Source of the DNA: [Clostridium] polysaccharolyticum
GTDB lineage: Bacteria; Bacillota; Clostridia; Lachnospirales; Lachnospiraceae
Reading direction: 5' to 3'
Assembly: GCF_900111595.1 (NCBI RefSeq)
Contig: NZ_FOHN01000003.1
Span: 62,001 to 126,000 of the forward strand
Length of the DNA stretch: 64,000 nt
Position numbers and translations under genes: made by a program. This document shows, piece after piece, positions 42,973 to 50,989 of this stretch (positions are counted from its first letter, which is position 1; every line of letters starts with the position of its first letter). The notes under the pieces are model-generated. The model saw nothing but the letters and a program-made list of their open reading frames with translations. It was not told the DNA's origin and did no database searches.

Positions 42973-45900
42973 ATGGCAAGAAAGATGAAAACGATGGATG
43001 GAAATACAGCAGCTGCTCATGTATCATATGCATTTACAGATGTTGCAGCAATTTATCCAATTACACCATCATCACCAATGGCTGATTACACAGATATGTG
43101 GGCGACTCAAGGAAGAAAGAACATTTTTGGACATGAAGTAATTATGTCAGAGATGCAATCTGAAGGGGGTGCAGCAGGTGCTGTACATGGTTCCTTACAG
43201 GCAGGTGCCTTAACAACAACTTACACAGCATCTCAAGGTTTATTATTAATGATTCCAAATATGTACAAAATTGCAGGTGAATTATTGCCAGGTGTTATTA
43301 ATGTAACAGCACGTGCATTAGCTTCACATGCATTATCCATTTTCGGAGATCATTCAGATATTTATGCATGTCGCCAGACTGGTTTTGCCATGTTATGTAC
43401 AAGCAGTGTGCAGGAGGTTATGGACTTAGGAGCAGTTGCTCATTTAGCAGCAATTAAAGGACGTGTACCTTTCTTGCATTTCTTTGACGGATTCAGGACA
43501 TCCCACGAAATTCAGAAAATTGAGATTTGGGATTATGAAGATTTGAAAGATATGTGCGACATGGATGCAGTGGATGCATTCCGTAAGAGAGCATTAAATC
43601 CAAATCATCCGGTTCAGCGTGGTACCGCTCAGAATCCAGACGTATTCTTCCAGGCAAGAGAAGCAAGCAATCAGTATTACAATGCACTTCCTGATGTAGT
43701 AGAAGAATACATGAATAAAGTAAATGAAAAAATCGGTACTGATTATAAATTATTTAATTACTATGGTGCTCCAGATGCAGAAAAAGTTATTATTGCTATG
43801 GGTTCTGTATGTGAGACAATAGATGAAACAATTGATTATTTATTAAAGGCAGGAGAAAAGGTTGGTGTTGTTAAAGTCCGTTTATACAGACCTTTCAGTG
43901 CAAAACACCTAGTTGCTGCCATTCCTGATACATGTAAGAGCATCGCAGTATTAGATAGAACAAAAGAACCAGGTGCTCTTGGCGAACCTTTGTACTTAGA
44001 TGTTGTAGCAGCTTTAAAAGATACGAAATTCCATGATGTTCCTGTAACTTCAGGCCGTTACGGATTGGGTTCCAAAGATACTACACCAGCTGATGTAATC
44101 GCTGTATATAGAAATGAAAATAAAAAGAATTTCACAATTGGCATTGTGGATGATGTAACAAATCTTTCTCTTGAAAGAACAGAAAATCCAAATACTACAC
44201 CAGAAAGCACAATCAGTTGTAAATTCTGGGGTCTTGGAGCTGATGGTACAGTAGGTGCTAATAAAAACTCTATTAAGATTATCGGTGACCATACAGACAT
44301 GTATGCCCAGGCTTATTTTGATTATGATTCCAAAAAATCTGGTGGTGTTACAATCTCCCACTTGCGTTTTGGTAAAGACCCAATTAAATCCACTTACTTA
44401 ATCAATAAAGCAAACTTTGTTGCTTGTCACATGCCAGCTTATATTAGAAAATATAACATGGTTCAGGACTTGAAGGACAATGGAACATTCCTTCTTAACT
44501 GTGCTTGGAATATGGAAGAAATCGAAAAGCATCTGCCAGGCCAAGTGAAAAAATATATGTTTGATCATAAAATTAACTTCTACACAATTGACGGTTTCAA
44601 ATTAGGTAAAGAAATCGGTCTTGGTGGACGTATTAATACTATTTTGCAGTCTGCATTCTTTAAGTTAGCAGAAATCATTCCAGCAGATGATGCAATTCAG
44701 TATATGAAAGATGCTGCAACTGCAACCTATTCTAAAAAAGGTGATGACATCGTTCGTATGAACCATGAAGCAATTGAAGCTGGTGCTAAGAATGTAGTGA
44801 AAGTTGAAATTCCTGCATCATGGGCGAATGCTGCAGATGAAGTACTTGGTTCTGATGTGACTGGTGATAGAGAAGACGTTGTAAAATACACCAATACAAT
44901 TCAGAAAGCAATCAATTCACAGACAGGTAATGACCTTCCTGTAAGTGCATTTGTTGAGTATGCAGATGGTACTTTGCCTTCTGGTTCAGCAGCTTACGAA
45001 AAACGTGGTGTAGCAATTGATGTTCCAGAATGGAATCCAGAAAACTGTATCCAGTGTAACTTCTGTTCTTATGTGTGTCCTCATGCATGTATCCGTCCAG
45101 TAGCTATGGATGAGGCACAGGCTGCCAATGCTCCAGAAGGAAAAACAATGGATTTAACTGGAATCCCAGGTTATAAATTTGCAATGAGCGTATCCGTACT
45201 TGACTGTACAGGATGTGGCTCCTGTGTAAATGTATGTCCAGGTAAGAAGGGTGAGAAAGCTCTTGCTATGGCAAATATGGAATCACAGCTGCCAGCTCAG
45301 AAGATGTTTGATTATGGCGTAACATTAGATACTCCAGCTGCTGTTTCTGAGAAATTTAAAGAAACATCTGTTAAGGGCAGCCAGTTCAAGCAGCCATTAC
45401 TTGAGTTCTCAGGAGCTTGTGCAGGCTGTGGCGAGACACCATATGCTAAGTTAATGACTCAGTTATTTGGTGATAGAATGTACATTGCAAATGCAACTGG
45501 ATGTTCTTCTATCTGGGGCGGTTCTTCACCAGCATCTCCATATACCGTAAACAGTAAGGGACAGGGTCCTGCTTGGGCAAACTCCTTATTTGAAGATAAC
45601 GCTGAATATGGATTTGGTATGAGCTTAGCACAGACAGCATTAAGAAACCGTGTTGAAGATGCTGCAAGCAAGTTAGCAGAACAGGCAACGGATAACACAG
45701 TAAAAGCTGCTCTTGAAAAATATTTAGCAGCAAAAGATGCTACAAGTGGGGAAAGCCAAATTGCAACAAACGAGATGATTGCTGCATTGGAAGGCTGTGG
45801 CTGTGATAATGAATTAAAGAAATATATCCTTGATAATAAAGATTTTGCATCTAAGAAATCACAATGGATTCTTGGTGGAGACGGATGGGCTTATGATATC

Positions 45901-46503
45901 GGATTTGGTGGTGTTGACCACGTATTAGCAAGCAATAAGAATGTAAATATTCTTGTATTCGATACAGAGGTTTATTCCAATACAGGTGGCCAGTCTTCTA
46001 AGGCTACTCCAACAGGTGCTATCGCTCAGTTCGCAGCAGCTGGTAAAGAAGTGAAGAAGAAAGACTTAGCAGCTATTGCAATGAGTTATGGTTATGTATA
46101 TGTAGCACAAATTGCTCAAGGTGCTGACTACAATCAATGTATCAAAGCTTTTGTTGAAGCAGAAAGCTATAATGGTCCATCTTTAATTATCGCTTATGCT
46201 CCATGTATCAATCATGGTATTAAAGGTGGTATGAAAGGTGCCCAGACAGAAGAGAAACGTGCAGTTCAGGCAGGTTACTGGCACTTATTCCGTTTCGATC
46301 CTCGTCTAGAGGAATTAGGAAAGAATCCTTTCCAATTAGATTCTAAGGCTCCAACAGCTGATTATCAGGAATTTATTATGAGTGAAGTCCGTTATAACAG
46401 ACTTTCTCGTTCTAATCCAGATAGAGCAAAAGAACTATTTGCTAAAGCTGAGAAGGATGCTAAGGCTAAGTATGATGCGTTAGTTAAAAAGGCAGAGCAG
46501 TAA
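42973..46503 (+). CDS. nifJ: Pyruvate:ferredoxin (flavodoxin) oxidoreductase
   Basis: The 1176-residue single-chain enzyme converts pyruvate and CoA to acetyl-CoA, CO2 and reduced ferredoxin. Domain order is normal: N-terminal pyrimidine-binding domain (YPITPSSPMAD), domain II (ITARALASHALSIFGDH-like block), the gamma-type domain, a two-cluster ferredoxin domain (CIQCNFCSYVCP and CTGCGSCVNVCP), a proximal-cluster CAGCGETPY, and the TPP-binding domain (GDGWAYDIGFGG and SNTGGQSSKATP). The ribosome site AAAGGAGG is strong. It is a core energy enzyme of anaerobic Clostridia. The 3' end is repeated just downstream. Confidence 0.97.
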   Translation: MARKMKTMDGNTAAAHVSYAFTDVAAIYPITPSSPMADYTDMWATQGRKNIFGHEVIMSEMQSEGGAAGAVHGSLQAGALTTTYTASQGLLLMIPNMYKIAGELLPGVINVTARALASHALSIFGDHSDIYACRQTGFAMLCTSSVQEVMDLGAVAHLAAIKGRVPFLHFFDGFRTSHEIQKIEIWDYEDLKDMCDMDAVDAFRKRALNPNHPVQRGTAQNPDVFFQAREASNQYYNALPDVVEEYMNKVNEKIGTDYKLFNYYGAPDAEKVIIAMGSVCETIDETIDYLLKAGEKVGVVKVRLYRPFSAKHLVAAIPDTCKSIAVLDRTKEPGALGEPLYLDVVAALKDTKFHDVPVTSGRYGLGSKDTTPADVIAVYRNENKKNFTIGIVDDVTNLSLERTENPNTTPESTISCKFWGLGADGTVGANKNSIKIIGDHTDMYAQAYFDYDSKKSGGVTISHLRFGKDPIKSTYLINKANFVACHMPAYIRKYNMVQDLKDNGTFLLNCAWNMEEIEKHLPGQVKKYMFDHKINFYTIDGFKLGKEIGLGGRINTILQSAFFKLAEIIPADDAIQYMKDAATATYSKKGDDIVRMNHEAIEAGAKNVVKVEIPASWANAADEVLGSDVTGDREDVVKYTNTIQKAINSQTGNDLPVSAFVEYADGTLPSGSAAYEKRGVAIDVPEWNPENCIQCNFCSYVCPHACIRPVAMDEAQAANAPEGKTMDLTGIPGYKFAMSVSVLDCTGCGSCVNVCPGKKGEKALAMANMESQLPAQKMFDYGVTLDTPAAVSEKFKETSVKGSQFKQPLLEFSGACAGCGETPYAKLMTQLFGDRMYIANATGCSSIWGGSSPASPYTVNSKGQGPAWANSLFEDNAEYGFGMSLAQTALRNRVEDAASKLAEQATDNTVKAALEKYLAAKDATSGESQIATNEMIAALEGCGCDNELKKYILDNKDFASKKSQWILGGDGWAYDIGFGGVDHVLASNKNVNILVFDTEVYSNTGGQSSKATPTGAIAQFAAAGKEVKKKDLAAIAMSYGYVYVAQIAQGADYNQCIKAFVEAESYNGPSLIIAYAPCINHGIKGGMKGAQTEEKRAVQAGYWHLFRFDPRLEELGKNPFQLDSKAPTADYQEFIMSEVRYNRLSRSNPDRAKELFAKAEKDAKAKYDALVKKAEQ

Positions 46504-46575
46504 AAAGCAGGTGTTCTAGTACACTTAGCCTCGGCTAAGTATGATGCGTTAGTTAAAAAGGCAGAGCAGTAAAAA
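46464..46575 (+). repeat. Direct duplication of the 3' end of nifJ
   Basis: The last 43 bases of the nifJ coding end and its first non-coding bases (46464-46506) are repeated exactly at 46533-46575, with the second copy outside the gene. A 7-bp inverted repeat (CTTAGCC/GGCTAAG) spans 46524-46539, at the left edge of the second copy. The exact identity indicates a recent duplication. Confidence 0.9.
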
Positions 46576-46629
46576 AGTTTTAGCTGTTCTTTTGCTTTGG
46601 CTAAATGAAATGTATATTTAATATAGAAT

Positions 46630-46677
46630 CAAAAGCTGTAATCTTTATGATAATTCATGGAGGTTGCAGCTTTTTTG
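46630..46677 (+). terminator. Terminator downstream of nifJ
   Basis: AAAAGCTG pairs with CAGCTTTT, followed by a T run, with a loop of about 28 bases. Confidence 0.7.
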
Positions 46678-46756
46678 TATTATATGAAATACAGGTTTTA
46701 AGGAAAAGGATAAAATTTTTAAAGAGTAAAAATGAAATGATTTTACAATAAACTTA

Positions 46757-46785
46757 TTGTTTGTTTAGCAAATTCATAATATAAT
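46757..46785 (+). promoter_or_regulatory. Promoter of precursor gene 1
   Basis: TTGTTT and TATAAT with a 17-bp spacer. The same arrangement recurs in the second unit at 47091-47119, which supports function. Confidence 0.72.
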
Positions 46786-46852
46786 AATAGTAGGATTACT
46801 AATCAGAGGAACGTACATATCATCCTATTAAGAAAAGAGAGGAGGAGAGAAC

Positions 46853-46996
46853 ATGGAGAAACTTGAAAAGTTTGAAATTAAAGAGGTTTCTACACTTCAA
46901 TTACAAAAAGCAATTGCTAGACCTATCATTAGAACTTCTGGTTTGGTTGCACAAGTGCCAGATTATCTTAAATTTGATCAAAATGTTTTAAGATAA
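46853..46996 (+). CDS. Candidate RiPP precursor peptide 1
   Basis: A 47-residue peptide begins MEKLEKFEIKEVSTL and continues through KAIARPIIRTSGLVAQVP to KFDQNVLR. The first 15 residues are identical to those of the next gene, while the C-terminal part differs, as expected for a leader followed by a variable core. It contains no Cys. A strong GAGAGGAGG ribosome site lies 10 bases upstream. Four such genes precede a radical SAM maturase with an RRE-like N-terminus. The modified residues are unknown. Confidence 0.78.
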   Translation: MEKLEKFEIKEVSTLQLQKAIARPIIRTSGLVAQVPDYLKFDQNVLR

Positions 46997-47013
46997 TTTG
47001 ATGGGTTAAAAAA

Positions 47014-47053
47014 AGACCATATCCTGCTGAAAGTCAGTAGATGGTCTTTTTTT
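47014..47053 (+). terminator. Terminator of precursor gene 1
   Basis: AGACCAT pairs with ATGGTCT, followed by six T residues. Confidence 0.85.
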
Positions 47054-47090
47054 ATTGAGTAAAAAATAAAGTGATTTTATAATAAAGTTA

Positions 47091-47119
47091 TTGTTTGCAT
47101 GGTAAATCTATAATATAAT
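47091..47119 (+). promoter_or_regulatory. Promoter of precursor gene 2
   Basis: TTGTTT and TATAAT with a 17-bp spacer, conserved with the first unit. Confidence 0.72.
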
Positions 47120-47185
47120 AATAGTAGGATGACTGAACGGATGGACATACATATATCCTATTAAGAAAAGAGAGGAGGAAAGAAC

Positions 47186-47326
47186 ATGGAGAAACTTGAA
47201 AAGTTTGAAATTAAAGAGGTTTCTACACTTAAAGTACAAACAGTTTTTGAGAAACCTATCATTAGAACTGCTGGAATGATAATGAAACCGCCAAAATTTC
47301 CAATTGATGATATTATTATAAAATAG
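47186..47326 (+). CDS. Candidate RiPP precursor peptide 2
   Basis: A 46-residue peptide begins MEKLEKFEIKEVSTL like precursor 1, then KVQTVFEKPIIRTAG, then a different end MIMKPPKFPIDDIIIK. PIIRT(S/A)G is shared with precursor 1. No Cys is present; Pro, Lys and Ile dominate the end. It has its own promoter and terminator. The pattern of identical leader and diverged tail supports it as the second substrate of the same maturase. Confidence 0.78.
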   Translation: MEKLEKFEIKEVSTLKVQTVFEKPIIRTAGMIMKPPKFPIDDIIIK

Positions 47327-47343
47327 TTTGATGGGTTAAAAAA

Positions 47344-47382
47344 AGACCATATCCTGTTGAAAGGCAGATGTGGTCTCTTTTT
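47344..47382 (+). terminator. Terminator of precursor gene 2
   Basis: AGACCA pairs with TGGTCT, followed by CTTTTT. It is diverged from the terminator of unit 1 but at the same place. Confidence 0.8.
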
Positions 47383-47399
47383 AATGTTAAAACTTTATT

Positions 47400-47408
47400 T
47401 GTTATAAT
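47400..47408 (+). promoter_or_regulatory. Extended -10 promoter before precursors 3 and 4
   Basis: TGTTATAAT is an extended -10 element; the -35 region is not clear. The following leader (to 47569) holds a six-codon ORF (MSIVKL at 47453) with an AAAGAGG site, whose role is unknown. Confidence 0.45.
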
Positions 47409-47569
47409 TTATAAGAAAAATAGAAGTAAAACAAATAAAAGAAAGAGGATATATGAGTATTGTTAAATTGTAAATGATGAGCATAGATTGTATAATTAAA
47501 GAAGGGTTACTTATTGTAATTTATGCGATGTGTCACTATACATACCCAAAAATAGAGAGGAGAATGACT

Positions 47570-47716
47570 ATGAAAAAAATTGAAATGAAAGAAGTAACAT
47601 TGGAAAAAATTGAAAAACCAGATAAGCCAGTTTTAGGAGGCGTAATGGCAAGAATTCCAGATATTTTAGACAAAGAATTCAAAAAGCCAGGAGAGGTTCT
47701 GAGAGGACTTTGGTAA
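47570..47716 (+). CDS. Candidate RiPP precursor peptide 3
   Basis: A 48-residue peptide begins MKKIEMKEVTLEKIEKP and continues DKPVLGGVMARIPDIL to a C-terminus GEVLRGLW. The KIEMKEV part matches the FEIKEV leader motif of precursors 1 and 2. It shares the end GLW with precursor 4. The ATG at 47570 is 7 bases after GAGAGGAG; longer in-frame starts lack ribosome sites. No Cys is present. C-terminal Trp may be a modification or cleavage site. Confidence 0.75.
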   Translation: MKKIEMKEVTLEKIEKPDKPVLGGVMARIPDILDKEFKKPGEVLRGLW

Positions 47717-47752
47717 AAAATTACAATATAGTATAAGAAAGGGGAAATGAAC

Positions 47753-47872
47753 ATGAAACAGTTTGAAATGAGAGAAGTTGAAAGTGCAATTTATAAACCT
47801 TGGACAGGAGATATGAGTCCATTCCCAGGTCCATTCCCAGAGCCATTTCCACCTATTGGGGGGCTTTGGTAA
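47753..47872 (+). CDS. Candidate RiPP precursor peptide 4, Pro/Phe-rich core
   Basis: A 39-residue peptide begins MKQFEMREVESAIYKPW and ends in a remarkable Pro/Phe repeat (PFPGPFPEPFPPIGGLW). The QFEMREV leader motif is shared with the other three. The ribosome site is AAAGGGGAAA. The core has repeated P-F-P units, no Cys, and a C-terminal GLW like precursor 3. It is followed by a terminator and then the maturase gene. Confidence 0.75.
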   Translation: MKQFEMREVESAIYKPWTGDMSPFPGPFPEPFPPIGGLW

Positions 47873-47883
47873 TAAAGAAAACG

Positions 47884-47921
47884 AAAATCACATACTGCAT
47901 AATTGCGGTATGTGATTTTTA
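47884..47921 (+). terminator. Terminator between precursors and maturase
   Basis: AAAATCACATACTGC pairs with GCGGTATGTGATTTT (one G-U), followed by T residues. No promoter is obvious before the maturase gene, so partial read-through probably sets the precursor to enzyme ratio. Confidence 0.85.
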
Positions 47922-47960
47922 TTGCTTAATATTAGAAAACAAAGGTAAAAGGAGTACGAA

Positions 47961-49292
47961 ATGAGTGTAAATTTTATTCAGGATGGAGATACCATTATAG
48001 CATTTTTTCCAGAATCATCTCGTTTTTTTAGTGTAAGTGAAGATACTAAAAACGCGATTTGCAAAATTGATCAAGGTGCAACATTTGAAGAACTGAAGGA
48101 ATTGGGGTTAGATGAAGCAACTTATGAAAATATAAAAAATACAGTGGATACATGTAATATACCTTTGGAACATCCAGTAAGTTCTGTTAAAAGAATAGGA
48201 AGATTAGCATTGCATTTAACCAATACCTGTAATCTTCGCTGTAAATACTGCTATGCCAATGGAGGAACCTACAAATCGGAAGAAGGCATTATGGATATTG
48301 AAGTGGCAAAACGGGCGTTAGACTGTTTTTACAATGAAGTGGAGTCTATTAGCTTAATTCAGATGTTTGGCGGGGAACCAACTATGAATTTGCCTGTAAT
48401 GAAATATGTATGTGAATATGTTGCCAAGAAAAATGAGGAGAGAGACGTAAAAGCAGAAATGGGAATGGTCACCAATGGTACTCTCGTTACAGATGAACTG
48501 CTTGAATTGATTAAGAAGTATAATCTGCTGGTTACTGTTAGCTTTGACGGAATGCCAGAAGTAAATGATAAATTACGAGTTTATAAAGATGGCAGTGGAA
48601 CATCTAAGAAGATAATTGAGAACATTAAAAAAATGCGTGAAGCAACAGGACAGCCAAATACCATAGAGGCTACTTATACCAAATATCATGAAGAAGCGGG
48701 AATTAAGATTAAAGATATTTTTGATTATATTCACGAGAATTTAGGAGATATAGGCTTACATATTGTTCCAGCAGGTGGAACTAAAGATTGTGGATACAGA
48801 TTGGATAATAATGATGCATTTATTGAGGCAGTTGATCAAATGTTTGATAATGCTAAGGATGCAGAAAGTTTACAGCAATATTTATATTCTTTAGAGGAAA
48901 GGACAATCAGGGCAATTATACAAAAAACATATTCCAAGTATATCTGTGATGGAGGCATTAGAAACTTTTCTGTATCCACTAAAGGAGATGTTTACCCTTG
49001 TTTTATCGTAACAGATGAAAAAGAGCTGTACATGGGAAATGTATTTGATGAAGACTTGTTCCGTTCAGAGCCTTTCCAGAAGATGAGAGCTAAATTGGAC
49101 GAATTTAATAAAGAGACCAATGAAGAATGCAAAAACTGTATTGCCAGAAAAAGCTGTTATGCATGTCTAGGTTTTAGTTATATTAATACAGGGAAAATGC
49201 TTACTCTAGAAAATGGGATGTGTGATATGATTCGCGCTATGACAGAACGAAGCATTGCTGGAATTTATAAAATGTCTTTGTGGCAAGAATAA
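47961..49292 (+). CDS. RRE-radical SAM-SPASM peptide maturase
   Basis: The 443-residue enzyme has three parts. Residues 1-75 form a PqqD/RRE-like leader-binding domain (VNFIQDGDTIIAFFPESSRFF, then a helical segment). The radical SAM core has CNLRCKYCYANGG near residue 90 and FGGEPTMN. A C-terminal SPASM domain has GDVYPC, CKNCIARKSCYACLG and a final Cys. This is the layout of ranthipeptide and other RiPP maturases. The four precursor genes upstream are Cys-free, so thioether bonds are unlikely; C-C or C-N crosslinks, epimerisation or backbone cleavage are open. The ribosome site is AAAAGGAG. Confidence 0.9.
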   Translation: MSVNFIQDGDTIIAFFPESSRFFSVSEDTKNAICKIDQGATFEELKELGLDEATYENIKNTVDTCNIPLEHPVSSVKRIGRLALHLTNTCNLRCKYCYANGGTYKSEEGIMDIEVAKRALDCFYNEVESISLIQMFGGEPTMNLPVMKYVCEYVAKKNEERDVKAEMGMVTNGTLVTDELLELIKKYNLLVTVSFDGMPEVNDKLRVYKDGSGTSKKIIENIKKMREATGQPNTIEATYTKYHEEAGIKIKDIFDYIHENLGDIGLHIVPAGGTKDCGYRLDNNDAFIEAVDQMFDNAKDAESLQQYLYSLEERTIRAIIQKTYSKYICDGGIRNFSVSTKGDVYPCFIVTDEKELYMGNVFDEDLFRSEPFQKMRAKLDEFNKETNEECKNCIARKSCYACLGFSYINTGKMLTLENGMCDMIRAMTERSIAGIYKMSLWQE

Positions 49293-49377
49293 AAAAGGAT
49301 AAATCATAGTACAGGTTCATAAAGAACAGAATGATGCAATAAACTATAATGATGATGTGAAAAGGAGAAGAAATTTC

Positions 49378-50307
49378 TTGGATGAGTTATATATTAAGTT
49401 TATTGTAATAGGATTATTGAAATGTAAATCAGAACGCAGCTGGCTGCAAAAAGTCTGGATGAAATTAAAACGCCATATAACGGATATTCAAAATAAAATG
49501 AGACTGGTTTACAGCAAAGAGGAAATAGAAGTACTTGGAAAAAGGGGAGTGCTGATTGAACTCCCTTTTGTTGAAGAAGAAGCCGCAGAACTGCCAAAAG
49601 ATTATCTGGAAGAATACATTAGAAGGATTCTGGAGGTATATGATATTCCCAGCTGTTATTTGAGAAGAGAATTACACTTCTTGAATGACAGGTTTCAGAT
49701 GGATAAAAAATGGATTTTTCAATATCTGTTATTTGACAAAGGGCTTCATATGTTTTTAGATAAGTATAGTGTATCTATAAAAAATGCCAGATTTGTAATT
49801 ATAGATTCAGGCAATAAAAAGGTAGAGACTATTCTGCAGATTCTTTTAGAGTATGCCAATTATCTTACAATTGTGACGAACAGGGAGAAATATTTTCAAA
49901 ATGCAGTAGAAGTAGTTTATGAAGAAACAGGACTTATGATTGAGGTTGCTTCTTCTCTTACTCAGAAAAATATCATAGGAAATGTAATTATTAATCTAGA
50001 CCGCGAATGTTATCGATTATACTCCAACTTTGAACAAGATGCATATGTAATGGATTTGGAATTTACAGATAAGAAATTTGAGTATCTTTCCAACCGGAGG
50101 AAGGACTTGAAAATATTATATGATTACGATATTACAGCGGAACATCAGCAGATAGAAAAAGAACTTGTGGCTGAAATCATCACTCGAGACAATTGGAAGT
50201 TAAGCAGGTTCGCAGGGCGTAAAGAAAGTTCATTAGCAAGAAGTGAAATTGAGAAGATTGTTGATTATTATAAATTAGAGATAGATAAGCTATGTACGAT
50301 ATCTTAA
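49378..50307 (+). CDS. Hypothetical protein with a Rossmann-like segment
   Basis: I do not recognise this 309-residue protein. The TTG at 49378 is preferred because AAAAGGAG lies 10 bases before it; the upstream GTG at 49357 has no ribosome site. The N-terminal third is basic and helical (KVWMKLKRHITDIQNKMRLVYSKEEIEVL). The middle has alternating strands (FVIIDSGNKKVETILQILLEYANYLTIVTNREKY) that look like a nucleotide-binding alpha/beta unit. No signal peptide or membrane helix is evident. It lies 85 bases after the maturase and upstream of the greA promoter. It may be a sporulation or regulatory protein, or the last gene of the RiPP locus. Confidence 0.6.
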   Translation: MDELYIKFIVIGLLKCKSERSWLQKVWMKLKRHITDIQNKMRLVYSKEEIEVLGKRGVLIELPFVEEEAAELPKDYLEEYIRRILEVYDIPSCYLRRELHFLNDRFQMDKKWIFQYLLFDKGLHMFLDKYSVSIKNARFVIIDSGNKKVETILQILLEYANYLTIVTNREKYFQNAVEVVYEETGLMIEVASSLTQKNIIGNVIINLDRECYRLYSNFEQDAYVMDLEFTDKKFEYLSNRRKDLKILYDYDITAEHQQIEKELVAEIITRDNWKLSRFAGRKESSLARSEIEKIVDYYKLEIDKLCTIS

Positions 50308-50391
50308 TTGGACTTAAAAGAAGAAAAGATGGAAATATTATTTGCAGACAGATAAATAAATCCATTATACTTTGTCAACTCTGTAACAAGA

Positions 50392-50420
50392 TTGACAACT
50401 TAGCATAGGTAAGTTATAAT
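50392..50420 (+). promoter_or_regulatory. Consensus promoter of greA-lysS
   Basis: TTGACA and TATAAT, both perfect, with a 17-bp spacer, 54 bases upstream of greA. Confidence 0.88.
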
Positions 50421-50474
50421 ACTAAGAATGTGAAAGACCATTTTCAATGATATTATTATGGAGGTTGGGGCGAC

Positions 50475-50957
50475 ATGGCAGAAAAGAAAAATATTTTAAC
50501 GTATGAAGGATTAAGAAGTTTGGAAGACGAACTTCAAGATTTAAAAGTAAATAGACGTAAAGAAGTAGCTCAGAAAATCAAGGAAGCACGTGAACAAGGC
50601 GACTTATCTGAAAATGCTGAATATGATGCAGCAAAAGACGAGCAGCGTGACATCGAAGCACGTATTGAAGAGATCGAAAAGATTTTAAAGAATGCTGAAG
50701 TTGTTGTAGAAGAAGATGTTGACCTTGACGTTATTAACATTGGATGTAAAGTAAAAATCATCGACATGGAATATGATGATGAGTTAGAATATAAAATCGT
50801 TGGTTCAACAGAAGCTAACAGCTTAAAAGGAAAAATTTCAAATGAATCTCCTGTTGGTAAAGCACTTATTGGTGCAAGACAGGGTGATATAGTGGAAGTA
50901 GAAACCCATGCGGGTATTTTAAAATATAAAATCGTGGAAATTCAACGTTCAAACTAG
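50475..50957 (+). CDS. greA: Transcription elongation factor GreA
   Basis: GreA stimulates cleavage of the nascent RNA in backtracked RNA polymerase. The 160-residue protein has the N-terminal coiled coil with the acidic tip (AREQGDLSENAEYDAAKDEQ) that reaches the active site, and the C-terminal FKBP-like domain (ISNESPVGKALIGARQGD). It is normal in length. It is followed 32 bases later by lysS, a common gene pair in Clostridia. Confidence 0.97.
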   Translation: MAEKKNILTYEGLRSLEDELQDLKVNRRKEVAQKIKEAREQGDLSENAEYDAAKDEQRDIEARIEEIEKILKNAEVVVEEDVDLDVINIGCKVKIIDMEYDDELEYKIVGSTEANSLKGKISNESPVGKALIGARQGDIVEVETHAGILKYKIVEIQRSN

Positions 50958-50989
50958 TTAGTCTACGGTAAGAAAAGGAGAGAGAGATC

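Larger units (their letters stand above)
46725..47390 (+). repeat. Tandem duplication of a promoter-precursor-terminator unit
   Basis: Two units of about 330 bp (46725 to about 47055 and 47056 to about 47390) align along their length. Each has the same -35/-10 pair, a 5' leader with a TAGGAT/ATCCTA stem, a GAGAGGAGG ribosome site, an identical leader-peptide-coding start and a similar terminator hairpin. Only the 3' parts of the coding sequences differ strongly. Confidence 0.88.

Noticed and set aside
47474-47569. N-terminal extension of precursor peptide 3
   Set aside because: The extension has no ribosome site and lacks the leader motif; the ATG at 47570 is correctly spaced from GAGAGGAG and aligns with the starts of the other precursors.
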